Assembly (NCBI GenBank): GCA_934370915.1
Contig: CAKRNI010000001.1
Coordinates: 1-54,043 of the forward strand
Direction: 5' to 3'
DNA: 54,043 nt
Source of the DNA: an uncultured Lachnospiraceae bacterium
Lineage (GTDB): Bacteria; Bacillota; Clostridia; Lachnospirales; Lachnospiraceae
In this document: piece by piece, positions 30,643 to 40,004 of the stretch
Numbering within the stretch: the stretch's first letter is position 1
Layout of the letters: each line of letters opens with the position of its first letter
The notes under the pieces: model-generated
What the model was told of the DNA's origin: nothing
Seen by the model: the letters and a program-made list of their open reading frames with translations, nothing else
Databases searched by the model: none
Made by a program: the position numbers and the translations under genes

Positions 30643-32556
30643 ATGGGAGTATTGAGAGCAGTGTTTGAGTTGCAGGATCGATATTCATCGCGAATCTCGA
30701 AAATCATGCAGGCCTCCGACCGGGCGGCAGCATCGATTGAAAAGGCGAGTACGGCGGCCGATAAAGTCAGTACAGGACTTGATAAAGTAGGGAAATCAGG
30801 AACAAAGGCTGGGGCAGGATTGAGCGGAGCAGGCGCAGGTGCCGACAAGACCAAGACGAAGATGAAAGGTCTTGGCGATGAGATGGAACGGACAAAGAAG
30901 ACTGCTGATCGAGTTGCCAAAGCTCTGGCGGGTGTCTTCGCTGTAAAAACTGCTGTCGATGTTGGAAAAATGCTTGGTTCTGCTTCTGACGCATATGCAA
31001 ATGCAAATACCAGGCTGAACCTTGTGAATACGGATGATTCCGGGAATGTTATCGACCCGAGTTTCCAGAATAAGGTCTACGCCTCCGCGCAGCGTTCCAG
31101 GGCATCTTTTGAGAGCACAGCGAATGGAATTGCAAGCCTGGGCTTAAATGCCAGCAGTGCCTTTAAAAACCAGGATGAGCTGATTGCCTTCGTTGAGTCG
31201 ATCAATAAGCAGTTTGTAATCGGTGGAACAGAAGCCGGAGCTGCGGCAGGAGCCATGGTCCAGTTAACCCAGGCGATGGGATCCGGCGCACTCCGTGGCG
31301 ATGAGCTGAATTCCGTCCTGGAAGCAGCGCCGAGTATTGCCAGAAATATCGAAAAATACATGGGATGGGCGGAAGGCTCCATCAAGAAGTATGCCGAGAA
31401 AGGCATGCTGTCGGCAGAGATGGTAAAAAATGCCCAGCTTGCGGCGATGGATGAGATCGACAGGAAATTTAATTCTATGCCGATGACCTGGGCACAGGTC
31501 TGGACAAGTGCCATGAACATGATCCAGAAGGGATCGGCGCCGCTATTGACGGTAGTCAGCTGGCTGGCTAACAACATGTCGATCATCGGACCGCTGCTTT
31601 TAGGTTTAGGTGCGGCTCTTGCGGTGTATGCATCGTTTACCTATGGAGCGGCGGCAGCCCAATGGGTATTGAATGCGGCGACAACGGTGTGGAATGCGTT
31701 GTGTACGATGAATCCGGCAGGGCTCATGATGATTGGAGTCATAGGCTTGATTGCAGTCCTGTACGCCGGCGTGGCAGCGTTTAATAAAATTACTGGTGCT
31801 TCGGTCAGTGCAACGGGAATTATCTGTGGAGGATTTTCTGTAGCTGCACAATTTGTTGTGAATTTAGGTTTGTCAGCGGCGAATGTGTTCCTTGCAATAG
31901 CAAATGGTGGACGGGCTGTTGCGTTTAATATCAAAACAGCATTCGGCAATTCAATTCGTAATGTTCAATCGTTCTTTTACAATTTGCTGGCGACGGCGAC
32001 AGAGGTGATTGGAGGAATTGCCGAGAAGCTCAATGCCCTTCCGTTTGTAAATATTGATGTTGCGGGTTTATCTGGAAAGGCTGACACCTATCGGGCAAAG
32101 GCACAGCAATATGCATCGGAAAAAGGATCCTACGAGGACGTAGGCGCCGCTTTTAACAAGGGACTTAATACATTCGATACCTGGAAAAAGGGATGGGCAC
32201 AAAATGCTTATAATAACGGCTACAGTTGGGGGTCCAATGCAGCCGATAAAGTAACCGATTTCTTTAATGGCGGTGTCGGATCTTCAATCGGAACCGTCGG
32301 GGATCCGGCTGTTGTAAAAGGCACTGAAAAGAATGGCAGCATCAAGGCGTCGTTGGAAGATGAGGATATTAGCTATCTGAAGGAACTTGCAGAACGTGAC
32401 TATGTTGCGAGAATCGCCCAGAATACACTGGCGCCGAACATCGCAATCACATTTACCGGGGATATTCACAAGGAAACGGATTACGAGCAGATCGGACCGG
32501 CAATCGTTCAGATTCTTAGAGATGAACTGGAAACAGCACCGGAGGGATTATACTGA
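30643..32556 (+). CDS. Tape measure protein
   Basis: 637 residues. N-terminal helical, Ala/Lys-rich region, a tape-measure domain with [20 protein letters not shown] and [20 protein letters not shown], then two long hydrophobic stretches (about 315-385: [40 protein letters not shown]) for membrane insertion during DNA entry. The segment from 31.8 to 32.0 kb is more AT-rich. Length sets tail length; this is short to medium for a myovirus. Confidence 0.93.
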   Translation: MGVLRAVFELQDRYSSRISKIMQASDRAAASIEKASTAADKVSTGLDKVGKSGTKAGAGLSGAGAGADKTKTKMKGLGDEMERTKKTADRVAKALAGVFAVKTAVDVGKMLGSASDAYANANTRLNLVNTDDSGNVIDPSFQNKVYASAQRSRASFESTANGIASLGLNASSAFKNQDELIAFVESINKQFVIGGTEAGAAAGAMVQLTQAMGSGALRGDELNSVLEAAPSIARNIEKYMGWAEGSIKKYAEKGMLSAEMVKNAQLAAMDEIDRKFNSMPMTWAQVWTSAMNMIQKGSAPLLTVVSWLANNMSIIGPLLLGLGAALAVYASFTYGAAAAQWVLNAATTVWNALCTMNPAGLMMIGVIGLIAVLYAGVAAFNKITGASVSATGIICGGFSVAAQFVVNLGLSAANVFLAIANGGRAVAFNIKTAFGNSIRNVQSFFYNLLATATEVIGGIAEKLNALPFVNIDVAGLSGKADTYRAKAQQYASEKGSYEDVGAAFNKGLNTFDTWKKGWAQNAYNNGYSWGSNAADKVTDFFNGGVGSSIGTVGDPAVVKGTEKNGSIKASLEDEDISYLKELAERDYVARIAQNTLAPNIAITFTGDIHKETDYEQIGPAIVQILRDELETAPEGLY

Positions 32557-33215
32557 TGAGCTACAGCGTGTACATCAAATACAAGAGTAAACGGTATAAG
32601 CTTCCGGTGAACCCGGAAGAAATCAAGAAGAAACAGAAGCTGAATATTGAGAAATACCAGGTGCTCGGCAGCGGGCAGGTAAGCGTTCCAACTTACCAGG
32701 CATTGAATGAGTATAACTTCGAATGTGAACTTCCGCACCATGAGATGCACTATATGGAACCGAGCAGCCGCGCGGATCCGGACTGGTACATTCGAATGCT
32801 CACGAAGGCACAAAAAGAGAAAACGCCGGTCCGACTCATTTATTCCAACGGCATGACGGATGATGAGTCGGTGATGGTGCTGGTGGAATCCTGTGAAATT
32901 TTGGAAAAATCGGGAGAAGAGGGGGATAAATATCTGACCCTCTCGTTTCTTCAGTATCGGAAACCGTCAAAAAAATACCGCGCGGTTGTGACACCGGTAG
33001 CGACGGTGGCCCAGCCAGAGACACCGCAGCCGACGAACCCGGCAGTGGAGGAAGGAAAGACATATACTGTACAGAAAGGAGATTCCCTCTGGAAGATTGC
33101 AAAACAGTTCTATGGGAATGGGGCACAGTATTCGAAAATCGTAAGTGCGAACGCGGATAAGATCAAAAATCCAAATTTGATTTATCCGGGGCAGGTATTC
33201 ACGATTCCATCATGA
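32556..33215 (+). CDS. LysM-containing tail protein (XkdP-like)
   Basis: 219 residues. N-terminal tail-hub associated domain and a C-terminal LysM module ([36 protein letters not shown]), linked by a Pro/Thr/Val linker. Binds peptidoglycan at the tail tip. Overlaps the tape measure stop by 1 bp. Confidence 0.92.
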   Translation: MSYSVYIKYKSKRYKLPVNPEEIKKKQKLNIEKYQVLGSGQVSVPTYQALNEYNFECELPHHEMHYMEPSSRADPDWYIRMLTKAQKEKTPVRLIYSNGMTDDESVMVLVESCEILEKSGEEGDKYLTLSFLQYRKPSKKYRAVVTPVATVAQPETPQPTNPAVEEGKTYTVQKGDSLWKIAKQFYGNGAQYSKIVSANADKIKNPNLIYPGQVFTIPS

Positions 33216-33225
33216 GGAGGACGTT

Positions 33226-34212
33226 ATGCAGCTATGCGTGGAAAATAATGGTGTGATCTATGAAATATCAGAAATGTGCTCGGAGATCAGCTGGCAGGAC
33301 AAATTCAATTCAGGCGCTTCCGTCCTGGAATTCACATACCTGTATGACGGAGAACTGATGATCAAAAATGGAGATGTCGTCCGGCTCACTAATACCAGTG
33401 AGAAGGACGGCATCTTTTTCGGAGAAGTATTCCGTGTCAGCATGGGTGAAGACCGGCGGGTGAAAGTAAAGGCTTATGATCAGTTACGACGCGGAAAGTC
33501 TAAAGATATCATTCCATTAAAAGGCGGACATGACGATGTGGTATCCGTTACTCAGTCGATGTGCAGATATCTGAATCTAACGGCCGGGGATATGCCGGCA
33601 GGAATTGCATACAAAGTTCCAAGGGATAAAGTAAAGTACCAAGACACATGGATTGATGTGATCTATGGACTGATCGGAGATACTCTTCTTAATACAAAAA
33701 CTGCGGATAATCCGCAGGGAGAATGGTATCGTTTGGCGGACGTTTACGGAAAAATCCGGTTGGATAACCTCCGGGACCTTCAGCTCCCTTTGGTACTTGG
33801 TGATGATTCCCTGGCGTATGGATACAGCTGGGAGAAGTCCATTGATGATGAATTTTACAATGTAGTGAAGATCTCTTGGATGGATGAGAAGAACGGAAAG
33901 GCGCAGACCACCCAGACTGCAGATCAGGATTCAGTAAATCGATATGGAAACCTGCAGTATTATGAGCATGTTTCGGATAAGAGCGCTGATGCGGCAAAGC
34001 TTCAGGAGAAGGCGAAGAAGCTTCTACAGCTATATAACCATGAGAAAGAAACGATAAAGCTGTCCTGCATCGGGGATCATTCTGTGAGAGCTGGATGCAG
34101 TATTTATGGCAGCATTACAGATATCGAACTGGACCGGCGTGTGATCGTAAAAGAAGTAACACACAAATATTTGCCGACGCACACAATGGAACTGGAGGTG
34201 ATCGCCCAATGA
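33226..34212 (+). CDS. Baseplate hub protein (XkdQ-like)
   Basis: 328 residues of the XkdQ/gp27-like hub family: ISWQDKFNSGASVLEFTYLY, VRLTNTSEKDGIFFGEVFRV, then YDQLRRGKSKDIIPLKG and a C-terminal barrel. Trimeric hub joining tube to spike. Follows the LysM gene as in PBSX. Confidence 0.88.
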   Translation: MQLCVENNGVIYEISEMCSEISWQDKFNSGASVLEFTYLYDGELMIKNGDVVRLTNTSEKDGIFFGEVFRVSMGEDRRVKVKAYDQLRRGKSKDIIPLKGGHDDVVSVTQSMCRYLNLTAGDMPAGIAYKVPRDKVKYQDTWIDVIYGLIGDTLLNTKTADNPQGEWYRLADVYGKIRLDNLRDLQLPLVLGDDSLAYGYSWEKSIDDEFYNVVKISWMDEKNGKAQTTQTADQDSVNRYGNLQYYEHVSDKSADAAKLQEKAKKLLQLYNHEKETIKLSCIGDHSVRAGCSIYGSITDIELDRRVIVKEVTHKYLPTHTMELEVIAQ

Positions 34213-34490
34213 TGTTGACGGAAGAATTGAAGAAAGTGATGAGCGCATTTCTGAACAATCAGAAGCTGCCCGCTATAATTGTGGGTACCTATGACGGATC
34301 CGGGGTTCGGGTGAATGAGAAGTTCAAGATCCCGGTGGCACAGCTTTCTGGAAACATGAAAGCGCAGCTGAGGACAGGAGACAAGGTCCGCATGATTGCG
34401 GGAACCGGTTGGGAGGAATTCTATGTGCTGGAGGTTATCGAACGACGCCTGGCCTTCAAGGATGAAATAAAAGAGGAGGCGCTGAAGTAA
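34209..34490 (+). CDS. DUF2577 baseplate protein (XkdR-like)
   Basis: 93 residues, OB-fold-like: LPAIIVGTYDGSGVRVNEKF and RTGDKVRMIAGTGWEEFYVL. The ATG overlaps the preceding stop (ATGATG). Spike or hub accessory by position. Confidence 0.82.
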   Translation: MMLTEELKKVMSAFLNNQKLPAIIVGTYDGSGVRVNEKFKIPVAQLSGNMKAQLRTGDKVRMIAGTGWEEFYVLEVIERRLAFKDEIKEEALK

Positions 34491-34873
34491 TGGCTTTGAC
34501 AACAGATACCAAAATTCAGAAACAGACATTCTCAAATCAGAGCTACAACGACTCCGGTATCCGTATTCGTGGAATGGTAAATGATCTGGAGGCACTGGGG
34601 CAGGCAATCCGGAAACGACTCTCGACGCAGCAGTTTGAGTATCCGATCTACAGCTTCGATTATGGAGTGAACTGGCGGGATTTGATCGGACAGGATCAGG
34701 AGTATATTCGGGCTGAGATGCAGCGGATGATCCGGGAGACACTGCTGCAGGACGACAGGATCAGCGATGTGTCCGGCTTTTCGTTTGAGTTTAAGGGAAT
34801 CACCTGCGTATGTTCTTTTGATGTGTTGAGCATATTTGGTCAGTTACGGGAAGGAGTTGAGGTGAATGTTTGA
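34490..34873 (+). CDS. DUF2634 baseplate wedge protein (XkdS/gp25-like)
   Basis: 127 residues. FEYPIYSFDYGVNWRDLIGQ is the DUF2634/gp25-like signature (lysozyme-like wedge). Overlaps both neighbours by a few bases. Confidence 0.88.
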   Translation: MALTTDTKIQKQTFSNQSYNDSGIRIRGMVNDLEALGQAIRKRLSTQQFEYPIYSFDYGVNWRDLIGQDQEYIRAEMQRMIRETLLQDDRISDVSGFSFEFKGITCVCSFDVLSIFGQLREGVEVNV

Positions 34874-35900
34874 AGATAAGACGTATGAAAATATACTTCA
34901 AGGTATGCTCAATCGTGTCTCTAATGATGTGGACAAACGAGAAGGCAGTGTGATTTATGATGCCCTTGCCCCGGCGGCGTATTTTCTGGCAGATCAGTAT
35001 TTTCAGCTGAGTAACTTTGTTGACCTTGTTATCCCGGACACAGCGGTCGGAGAGTATCTGGACCGTGCCGTTAGCGGATATGGAGTGAATAGAAAAGTAG
35101 CAAGCCCGGCAGTTCGGAAAATCGTAACATCCGGAGATGTTGCAATCGGTACAAGATGGATGATCAGTGATGTGGCATATCGGATAATCGGACGGATAGG
35201 TGAAAACGTCTATGAGGCAGAATGCGAGACGGCAGGAGAGATCGGAAATACATATTCGGGAGCCCTGGAGCCGCTCTCGGCAGTTTCCAATGTAACCGCA
35301 GAACTGACGGACATTATTACTGATGGAGCCGATGAGGAGGCAGATGAAGCGCTGAGAGAACGCTTCTATGAGAAAGTGCGGAATCCAGCGACATCGGGAA
35401 ATAAACACCATTACAGACAGTGGGCGATGGAAGTCCCCGGTGTCGGAGATGCGAAAGTGTTTCCTCTTGATTCCGGAGATGGGACGCTAACGGTACTGAT
35501 CGTGGATGTGGATAAGGCAAGAAATCCTTCATTGGAGTCTGCTGTGAGAGATTATATAGAAACGGTTCGCCCGATCGGGGCAACGGTCACTGTCTCGAGT
35601 CCGACGATTAGGTCCGTCAATGTGTCAGCGAATGTGATTCTGGATGGAACAAAAGCATTGGATGATGTGCTTGCTATGTTCAAGAGCCAGTTCACGGAGT
35701 ATTTGAAATCGTTGGTTTTCGTGGAGTATCGTGTCAGTTATGCGAAAATCGGAAGTCTTCTTCTCAATATTGAAGGAGTCCAGGATTACGATGATTTAAG
35801 GATTAACAATTCCACCGGCAATATCATAGTAGGCGAGAAAGAAATCCCTGCGATGGGTACGGTAAGTCTGGAGGAGGTGCATACAATTGCGGCTGATTGA
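34866..35900 (+). CDS. Baseplate J-like protein (XkdT)
   Basis: 344 residues of the baseplate J/gp47 family: REGSVIYDALAPAAYFLADQ near the N-terminus, AEYLDRAVS-like VGEYLDRAVSGYGVNRKVAS, and a middle ADEEADEALRERFYEKVRNP. Wedge component that triggers sheath contraction. Confidence 0.92.
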   Translation: MFEDKTYENILQGMLNRVSNDVDKREGSVIYDALAPAAYFLADQYFQLSNFVDLVIPDTAVGEYLDRAVSGYGVNRKVASPAVRKIVTSGDVAIGTRWMISDVAYRIIGRIGENVYEAECETAGEIGNTYSGALEPLSAVSNVTAELTDIITDGADEEADEALRERFYEKVRNPATSGNKHHYRQWAMEVPGVGDAKVFPLDSGDGTLTVLIVDVDKARNPSLESAVRDYIETVRPIGATVTVSSPTIRSVNVSANVILDGTKALDDVLAMFKSQFTEYLKSLVFVEYRVSYAKIGSLLLNIEGVQDYDDLRINNSTGNIIVGEKEIPAMGTVSLEEVHTIAAD

Positions 35901-36348
35901 GGTCTTACCAGACTATTACGATGATAACGAAACAATGCAGGAGATTCAGGGAATTCTATCGCAGGAGTCTGATAACTTGGAAGATAGCCTTGCAAATACC
36001 TTAAAGGAGATATATTGGACGAGCGCTACGGGAAAAGGATTACTCTCAAGACATGAGAGAATATTCGGAATTATCCCTGACGCAGGAAAATCAGATCGTT
36101 ACCGGAGAGAAAAAATTTCAGCAAAAGCGGCGGGGGCCGCGACCACATTGGTGGCGCTGATCCGCAATATCGCAGAAAGTTATACCAATGCAGCGGTAGA
36201 GATAAAAGAGGATAACCCGAAATACAGAGCAACGGTTCGGTTTACGGGAACATCGGGAATTCCTGGGAACATCAAAGACATCAAAGAGAGTATCGAAGAA
36301 GCGATTCCATGCCATATCAGGAAACACTTGCATGTTGCAAAACAATAA
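35887..36348 (+). CDS. DUF2313 tail protein (XkdU/YmfQ-like)
   Basis: 153 residues of the YmfQ/DUF2313 family (LPDYYDDNETMQEIQGILSQ, WTSATGKGLLSRHERIFGII). Starts at TTG after GGAGGTG, overlapping the J gene. In related phages the next gene is the tail fibre; here the next forward coding region is displaced and an antisense fibre cassette follows. A 12-bp inverted repeat overlaps its stop codon. Confidence 0.88.
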   Translation: MRLIEVLPDYYDDNETMQEIQGILSQESDNLEDSLANTLKEIYWTSATGKGLLSRHERIFGIIPDAGKSDRYRREKISAKAAGAATTLVALIRNIAESYTNAAVEIKEDNPKYRATVRFTGTSGIPGNIKDIKESIEEAIPCHIRKHLHVAKQ

Positions 36349-36357
36349 AAGATGGAG
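36346..36357 (+). repeat. 12-bp inverted repeat, left copy
   Basis: TAAAAGATGGAG spans the XkdU stop codon. Its exact inverse is at 36804-36815, where it carries the start codon of the fibre leader on the minus strand. Inverting the interval would put that start 4 bp after the XkdU stop. Confidence 0.6.
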
Positions 36358-36404
36358 TATTTTTTGTGTATTCATTGCAGGGCAATCATGATTTACGCAT
36401 GATT

Positions 36405-36809
36405 TTAGGTCCATCCAGAAGTTTTTCCGCTATCTTCTGTGCAATAATAGTGCTTTCCGCCGAACATAAGAGCATCAAAAAATCCATATCCGGATGTTAC
36501 ACTTTTATACACCGTAATAAAACATGCGCCTTTTTCAGGAATACCCGTTGTTTGAGTATCGTAGTTGGAAGGCGCGTATACAACTGCAGTAGTTCCTGGC
36601 TTTATGGACTGACAAAACGCGGCAACAGTTTTCGATCCATCGTACATGAGCATTGGTTTGTATGTTGCTGCATCTGTTAAATCCGACTTTAGGGCATAGC
36701 TTGACAAGGAAGTCTTATCAGCTTTATTACTCAAATTATCGGAGACCGTTCCTACCTCACTATACAATTGAGTACGGGAATAAGGTTGATGCCCTATCTG
36801 AGCCTCCAT
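36405..36809 (-). CDS. Tail fibre, leader joined to cassette A
   Basis: 134 residues on the minus strand. The 14-residue leader MEAQIGHQPYSRTQ is joined at the shared core (LYSEVG) to a variable body with a pyocin-knob-like end (GKHYYCTEDSGKTSGWT). It is the only one of three cassettes that now possesses a start codon. It runs against the late operon, so it needs a minus-strand promoter or an inversion to be expressed. No good ribosome site precedes the ATG, which would be explained if it were normally coupled to the XkdU stop. Confidence 0.75.
   Translation of the reverse strand: MEAQIGHQPYSRTQLYSEVGTVSDNLSNKADKTSLSSYALKSDLTDAATYKPMLMYDGSKTVAAFCQSIKPGTTAVVYAPSNYDTQTTGIPEKGACFITVYKSVTSGYGFFDALMFGGKHYYCTEDSGKTSGWT
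36757..36772 (-). repeat. Inversion core site A
   Basis: Minus strand CTCAATTGTATAGTGA. The 13-bp AATTGTATAGTGA is common to sites A, B and C and encodes LYS of LYSEVG/LYSDS in the same frame. A and C also share AATTTGAGTAA 17 bp further in. Confidence 0.8.
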
Positions 36810-36815
36810 CTTTTA
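36804..36815 (-). repeat. 12-bp inverted repeat, right copy
   Basis: Inverse copy of 36346-36357, overlapping the fibre leader start codon and 30 bp from the recombinase start. Confidence 0.6.
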
Positions 36816-36844
36816 CAATAAAATGTGAAGGAAAGGAGGCTTTT

Positions 36845-37840
36845 ATGATAGAGCAGATTATAAAAAATGTACTAAATGAGATGACATCGCGGCTGGATCC
36901 GGAGCAACTGGAACATCTCAGTAACGTCCTATATCTAAATTTTCACGGGAAAGAGATACGGGAAGAACACACAGAACTGGTGAACACTGAAGAAGATGGA
37001 GACGAGGCTCGGATCAGAATGTTCGTGGCCAGTAAAATCGCCATGAACAGAAAACGCAAGACCTTGGAACACTATGTGAAAGAAGTCCGGAATGTGATGA
37101 CCTTTTTGGGGAAGAGCATCGAGGACATAACGAGCATGGACTTGCGTATGTACTATGGCTACATGCGCGAAATCAAGGGGATGAAGGCGATCACTGTACA
37201 GACAAGACTGCATTATCTATCGAGCTTTTGGGACTTTCTGCTTACTGAAGAACTTGTCCGAAACAACCCAGTGAAAAAGATCGGCACATTGAAAGTGGAA
37301 AAGGAGATAAAGAAGCCGTTTTCGGCAGAGGAGCTGGAACGTCTGCGTGATGCATGTCTAGGCGTGAGAGACAGGGCGATGATCGAGTTTTTATATTCGA
37401 CCGGCGTCAGAGTTTCGGAAATGGCCGCCTTGAATGTGGGTGATATCGAAATGGGCCGCCAGGAACTGATTGTATACGGAAAGGGAAGTAAACAAAGACG
37501 AACATATCTAACAGATTCGGCAAAGTTTTACTTGAAGAGATATTTAAAAGAGCGAGATGCAAAAGATTCTGAACCATTGTTTGGAACGGAGCATCGCCCC
37601 GGACGTAGACTGACGGTGGCCGGGATTCAGTACATGCTTAGACAACTGGGGAAACGTGCAGACGTGAAAAAAGTCCACCCGCATCGTTTTCGAAGAACAA
37701 TTGCCACGGATCTTCTGGCACGCGGGATGCCGCTGGAGCAGGTTTCTAAGTTGCTAGGTCATGAGAAATTAGACACCACCATGATCTATTGTACGGTAGT
37801 AGAAGAGCAAGTTCGGGCATCGCACAGAAAATACGCATAA
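36845..37840 (+). CDS. Tyrosine recombinase of the fibre switch
   Basis: 331 residues, complete XerC/D-like recombinase with core-binding domain (about 50-145) and all catalytic residues: Arg189 (STGVRVSE), Lys213 (YGKGSK), His280 and Arg283 (HPHRFRR), His306 (LLGHE), Tyr315 (MIYC). ATG 36845 has AAAGGAGG upstream; longer starts lack a site and overlap the fibre leader. It lies between core sites A (inverted) and B (forward), so A-B inversion would flip the recombinase itself together with the fibre leader. Most likely the invertase for the fibre cassettes, comparable in logic to shufflon Rci. Confidence 0.88.
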   Translation: MIEQIIKNVLNEMTSRLDPEQLEHLSNVLYLNFHGKEIREEHTELVNTEEDGDEARIRMFVASKIAMNRKRKTLEHYVKEVRNVMTFLGKSIEDITSMDLRMYYGYMREIKGMKAITVQTRLHYLSSFWDFLLTEELVRNNPVKKIGTLKVEKEIKKPFSAEELERLRDACLGVRDRAMIEFLYSTGVRVSEMAALNVGDIEMGRQELIVYGKGSKQRRTYLTDSAKFYLKRYLKERDAKDSEPLFGTEHRPGRRLTVAGIQYMLRQLGKRADVKKVHPHRFRRTIATDLLARGMPLEQVSKLLGHEKLDTTMIYCTVVEEQVRASHRKYA

Positions 37841-37940
37841 AACCATAGAATGCCCATAGAAAAGGCGGGCGGAGACGGTCGCTTATTTGTCATGCGCAGA
37901 GGTATGACGGCGGGATCCAGCAGATCTGACTGACCGACTT

Positions 37941-37953
37941 AATTGTATAGTGA
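37941..37953 (+). repeat. Inversion core site B
   Basis: AATTGTATAGTGA in plus orientation, preceded by an in-frame TAA so that cassette B is silent here. Shares AATTGTATAGTGAGGT with site A. Confidence 0.8.
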
Positions 37954-38506
37954 GGTGGGTATTACAAATTCTCGGCTGGATACTTCATTATCTTCAAGTG
38001 TTTTAGATTATGCTTTGACGCTTCCCGAAGGAATGCACACTGTTCGATTTCCGGGTGATAGTTATACGGGCGCTGATACTCCAAATTCCTATTACAAATA
38101 TTCAAGTGCAACAATAATCGTTCGATCAAAAGGCACGATTGTTACAGTTTTACTGTACGGAATTTCCTCGAAAGCCCCTCTCGCAGCTAATAGCTACGAT
38201 GGAGGAAAATGGAATGGATGGGATCAGTACGTCACAAAGGACGATTTAAATACTTGTGCACAAAAAGAATTCAAACCTTCTTCTGGAAACTGGGCGAGCG
38301 GAATTCAAAATTCCTATTTTAAAATGGAAAAACATTCAGGTGACAGCTTTTCCCCTTTTTTGAAAATGTCAACCGACGATGGCGCGTGGGTTATCGGAAT
38401 ACATAGTATTTCAAATCAACTGGTATTCAGATATTATAAAAATGAAACAGGTGACGGCGTGACCGTGTATAAATTTACACCAAATGCAACACCTAAAGAG
38501 GTATAG
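37943..38506 (+). CDS. Silent tail fibre cassette B
   Basis: 187 codons from the core (LYSEVG, then ITNSRLDTS) to TAG 38506; only a TTG at the core could act as start and no ribosome site exists. The body contains a pyocin-knob-like part (YDGGKWNGWDQYV) and a distinct C-terminal domain (GDSFSPFLKMSTDDGAWVIG). It becomes a complete fibre if the leader segment is inverted between A and B, or by further B-C inversions. Confidence 0.75.
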   Translation: MYSEVGITNSRLDTSLSSSVLDYALTLPEGMHTVRFPGDSYTGADTPNSYYKYSSATIIVRSKGTIVTVLLYGISSKAPLAANSYDGGKWNGWDQYVTKDDLNTCAQKEFKPSSGNWASGIQNSYFKMEKHSGDSFSPFLKMSTDDGAWVIGIHSISNQLVFRYYKNETGDGVTVYKFTPNATPKEV

Positions 38507-38523
38507 TTTTCCCAATCAATCAG

Positions 38524-39177
38524 TTAAATGATAGAACACGTAAATTCTCCTTGATTGAAAAATTCTTCAATAACTAAATAAACAGATACACTTGTTCCAT
38601 TATTTACTGTAAAGAATGTTCCGTCGCCAACGACACATGTAATGCGACTGAGAGCTGCCGAGGTATTAAGATCCTGAACACGATATCTGGATGTTCCTCC
38701 ATCTAAACCATATCCACTTATGATAAATGTGCCAGAGCCATTACCCGATTTTCCTTGTACACAAACCAGTGCGGTAAATACAGCGTCCATAGCGGCAGAA
38801 ATCTTACAGGACTTACCCGCAGGAATAACAATTCCGGTATTGCCGTAGCGGGTAGGGATATCATCTTTTGACACCAGTGTCTTCCAGCTATTTGTTTTCC
38901 AAGTTCCAATACTGCCTGATTTAAAAATAACAGTAGACGTATCAAAGGGAAGAACGAACATTGATAATGTGTCTCTATCTAAGACCCTTGAAACAATAAC
39001 ATTACCCCAAGCAACATTCCCCCCATATGGAGAATTTTTATAAGTAGAAGTATTTCCAAGCCTGTAAAAACCGGTCAATACAGTTGTATCGTCAAAGTCA
39101 AATGGATTAGATGTTGTAGCTTCGTACTGCAAGACGTTACTCAAATTATTAGCAAGTGCTTGGGAGTCACTATACAA
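38524..39177 (-). CDS. Silent tail fibre cassette C
   Basis: 217 codons on the minus strand from core site C (LYSDSQALANNLSN) to 38524. The body includes a knob-like stretch (GTWKTNSWKTLVSKDD) and a beta-rich C-terminus. It has no start codon; an in-frame TAA lies about 25 bp upstream of the core. It converges on cassette B, so a B-C inversion swaps which of the two adjoins the recombinase segment. Confidence 0.75.
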   Translation of the reverse strand: MYSDSQALANNLSNVLQYEATTSNPFDFDDTTVLTGFYRLGNTSTYKNSPYGGNVAWGNVIVSRVLDRDTLSMFVLPFDTSTVIFKSGSIGTWKTNSWKTLVSKDDIPTRYGNTGIVIPAGKSCKISAAMDAVFTALVCVQGKSGNGSGTFIISGYGLDGGTSRYRVQDLNTSAALSRITCVVGDGTFFTVNNGTSVSVYLVIEEFFNQGEFTCSII

Positions 39178-39182
39178 TTGAG
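39167..39182 (-). repeat. Inversion core site C
   Basis: Minus strand CTCAATTGTATAGTGA, with AATTTGAGTAA 17 bp beyond as in site A. Inverted relative to B, direct relative to A. Confidence 0.8.
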
Positions 39183-39216
39183 GAAAAACATAAATTTAAT
39201 ATGAAATCGAAAATTC

Positions 39217-39239
39217 AGCTCCCGTGAGGGGGCTTTTTA
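39217..39239 (+). terminator. Terminator at right edge of fibre switch
   Basis: AGCTCCC pairs with GGGGGCT around GTGA, followed by TTTTTAT. It separates the invertible region from the downstream tail gene. Confidence 0.75.
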
Positions 39240-39272
39240 TATACAGAAAATTATTTTTTAGGAGGTATTTCC

Positions 39273-40004
39273 ATGGAAAAAATCAAAATCAAGGGATCAA
39301 GCAAAGCATACGAGATCCGGAGCATCCAGACAATCGAGCCGCACGTGCTGCAAATCGTCTTCGTGGGTACACCGCCGACAAAATGGGGAGATATTACCCT
39401 CTACACAGACGGTGGCATCGAATGCGCAACATTGTCCGGATGGACCACAGTTTATCGAGACGAAGGGGAGACGATATACTTATCTGATGACGGCAGTACA
39501 TACCAGGCGCCGGATCCGGATACTGGCGGCGAGGTCCTTCCACCGGAGCCGTACACGCCGACTCTTGCAGAGCTACAGATGGCGAAGAAACGAGAAATCA
39601 GCCAGGCATGTGAGCGGTCCATCTATTCCGGCGTGGATGTGGTGCTTACGGATGGATCTACAGAACACTTTTCACTGACGGAACGTGATCAGCTCAACCT
39701 TTTTGGCAAACAGGCTGAATTGAGCGCAGGAGCGACACGGCTTAGGTATCACACAGACGGTCAGCCGTGCCGATATTATGATGCTGCAGATATGCAGCTG
39801 ATTGTTTCAGCGGCAATGGAATACGTGAGCTATCACACAACATACTGTAATTCATTGAATATGTGGATTAACGGTGCTGAGTCTGCGGAAGAGATCCAGC
39901 AGATCTATTATGGCGCCGAAATTCCGGAAAAATATTGGTCCGAAGTCTTCAGAGATCTCAAAGAAAGTGCGGGTGATGTAAATGAATCAGAGGTTAAGGA
40001 ATAA
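39273..40004 (+). CDS. Tail fibre-associated protein (DUF4376-like)
   Basis: 243 residues. N-terminal beta-rich region (KIKGSSKAYEIRSIQTIEPH, LSGWTTVYRDEGETIYLSDD), a Pro-rich hinge, then a DUF4376-like helical domain (AKKREISQACERSIYSGVDV, STEHFSLTERDQLNLFGKQA). Such proteins follow fibre genes and may be a distal fibre part or a chaperone. AGGAGG precedes the ATG. Confidence 0.75.
   Translation: MEKIKIKGSSKAYEIRSIQTIEPHVLQIVFVGTPPTKWGDITLYTDGGIECATLSGWTTVYRDEGETIYLSDDGSTYQAPDPDTGGEVLPPEPYTPTLAELQMAKKREISQACERSIYSGVDVVLTDGSTEHFSLTERDQLNLFGKQAELSAGATRLRYHTDGQPCRYYDAADMQLIVSAAMEYVSYHTTYCNSLNMWINGAESAEEIQQIYYGAEIPEKYWSEVFRDLKESAGDVNESEVKE

Noticed and set aside
35878..35889. Fourth inversion core (CATACAATTG) at the XkdU start
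   Set aside because: Only about 9 bases match the core, and they overlap a normal ribosome site and start codon; probably chance.
36653..36844. Longer recombinase start at 36653
   Set aside because: There is no ribosome site, it would cross core site A and the antisense fibre leader, and the ATG at 36845 has AAAGGAGG.
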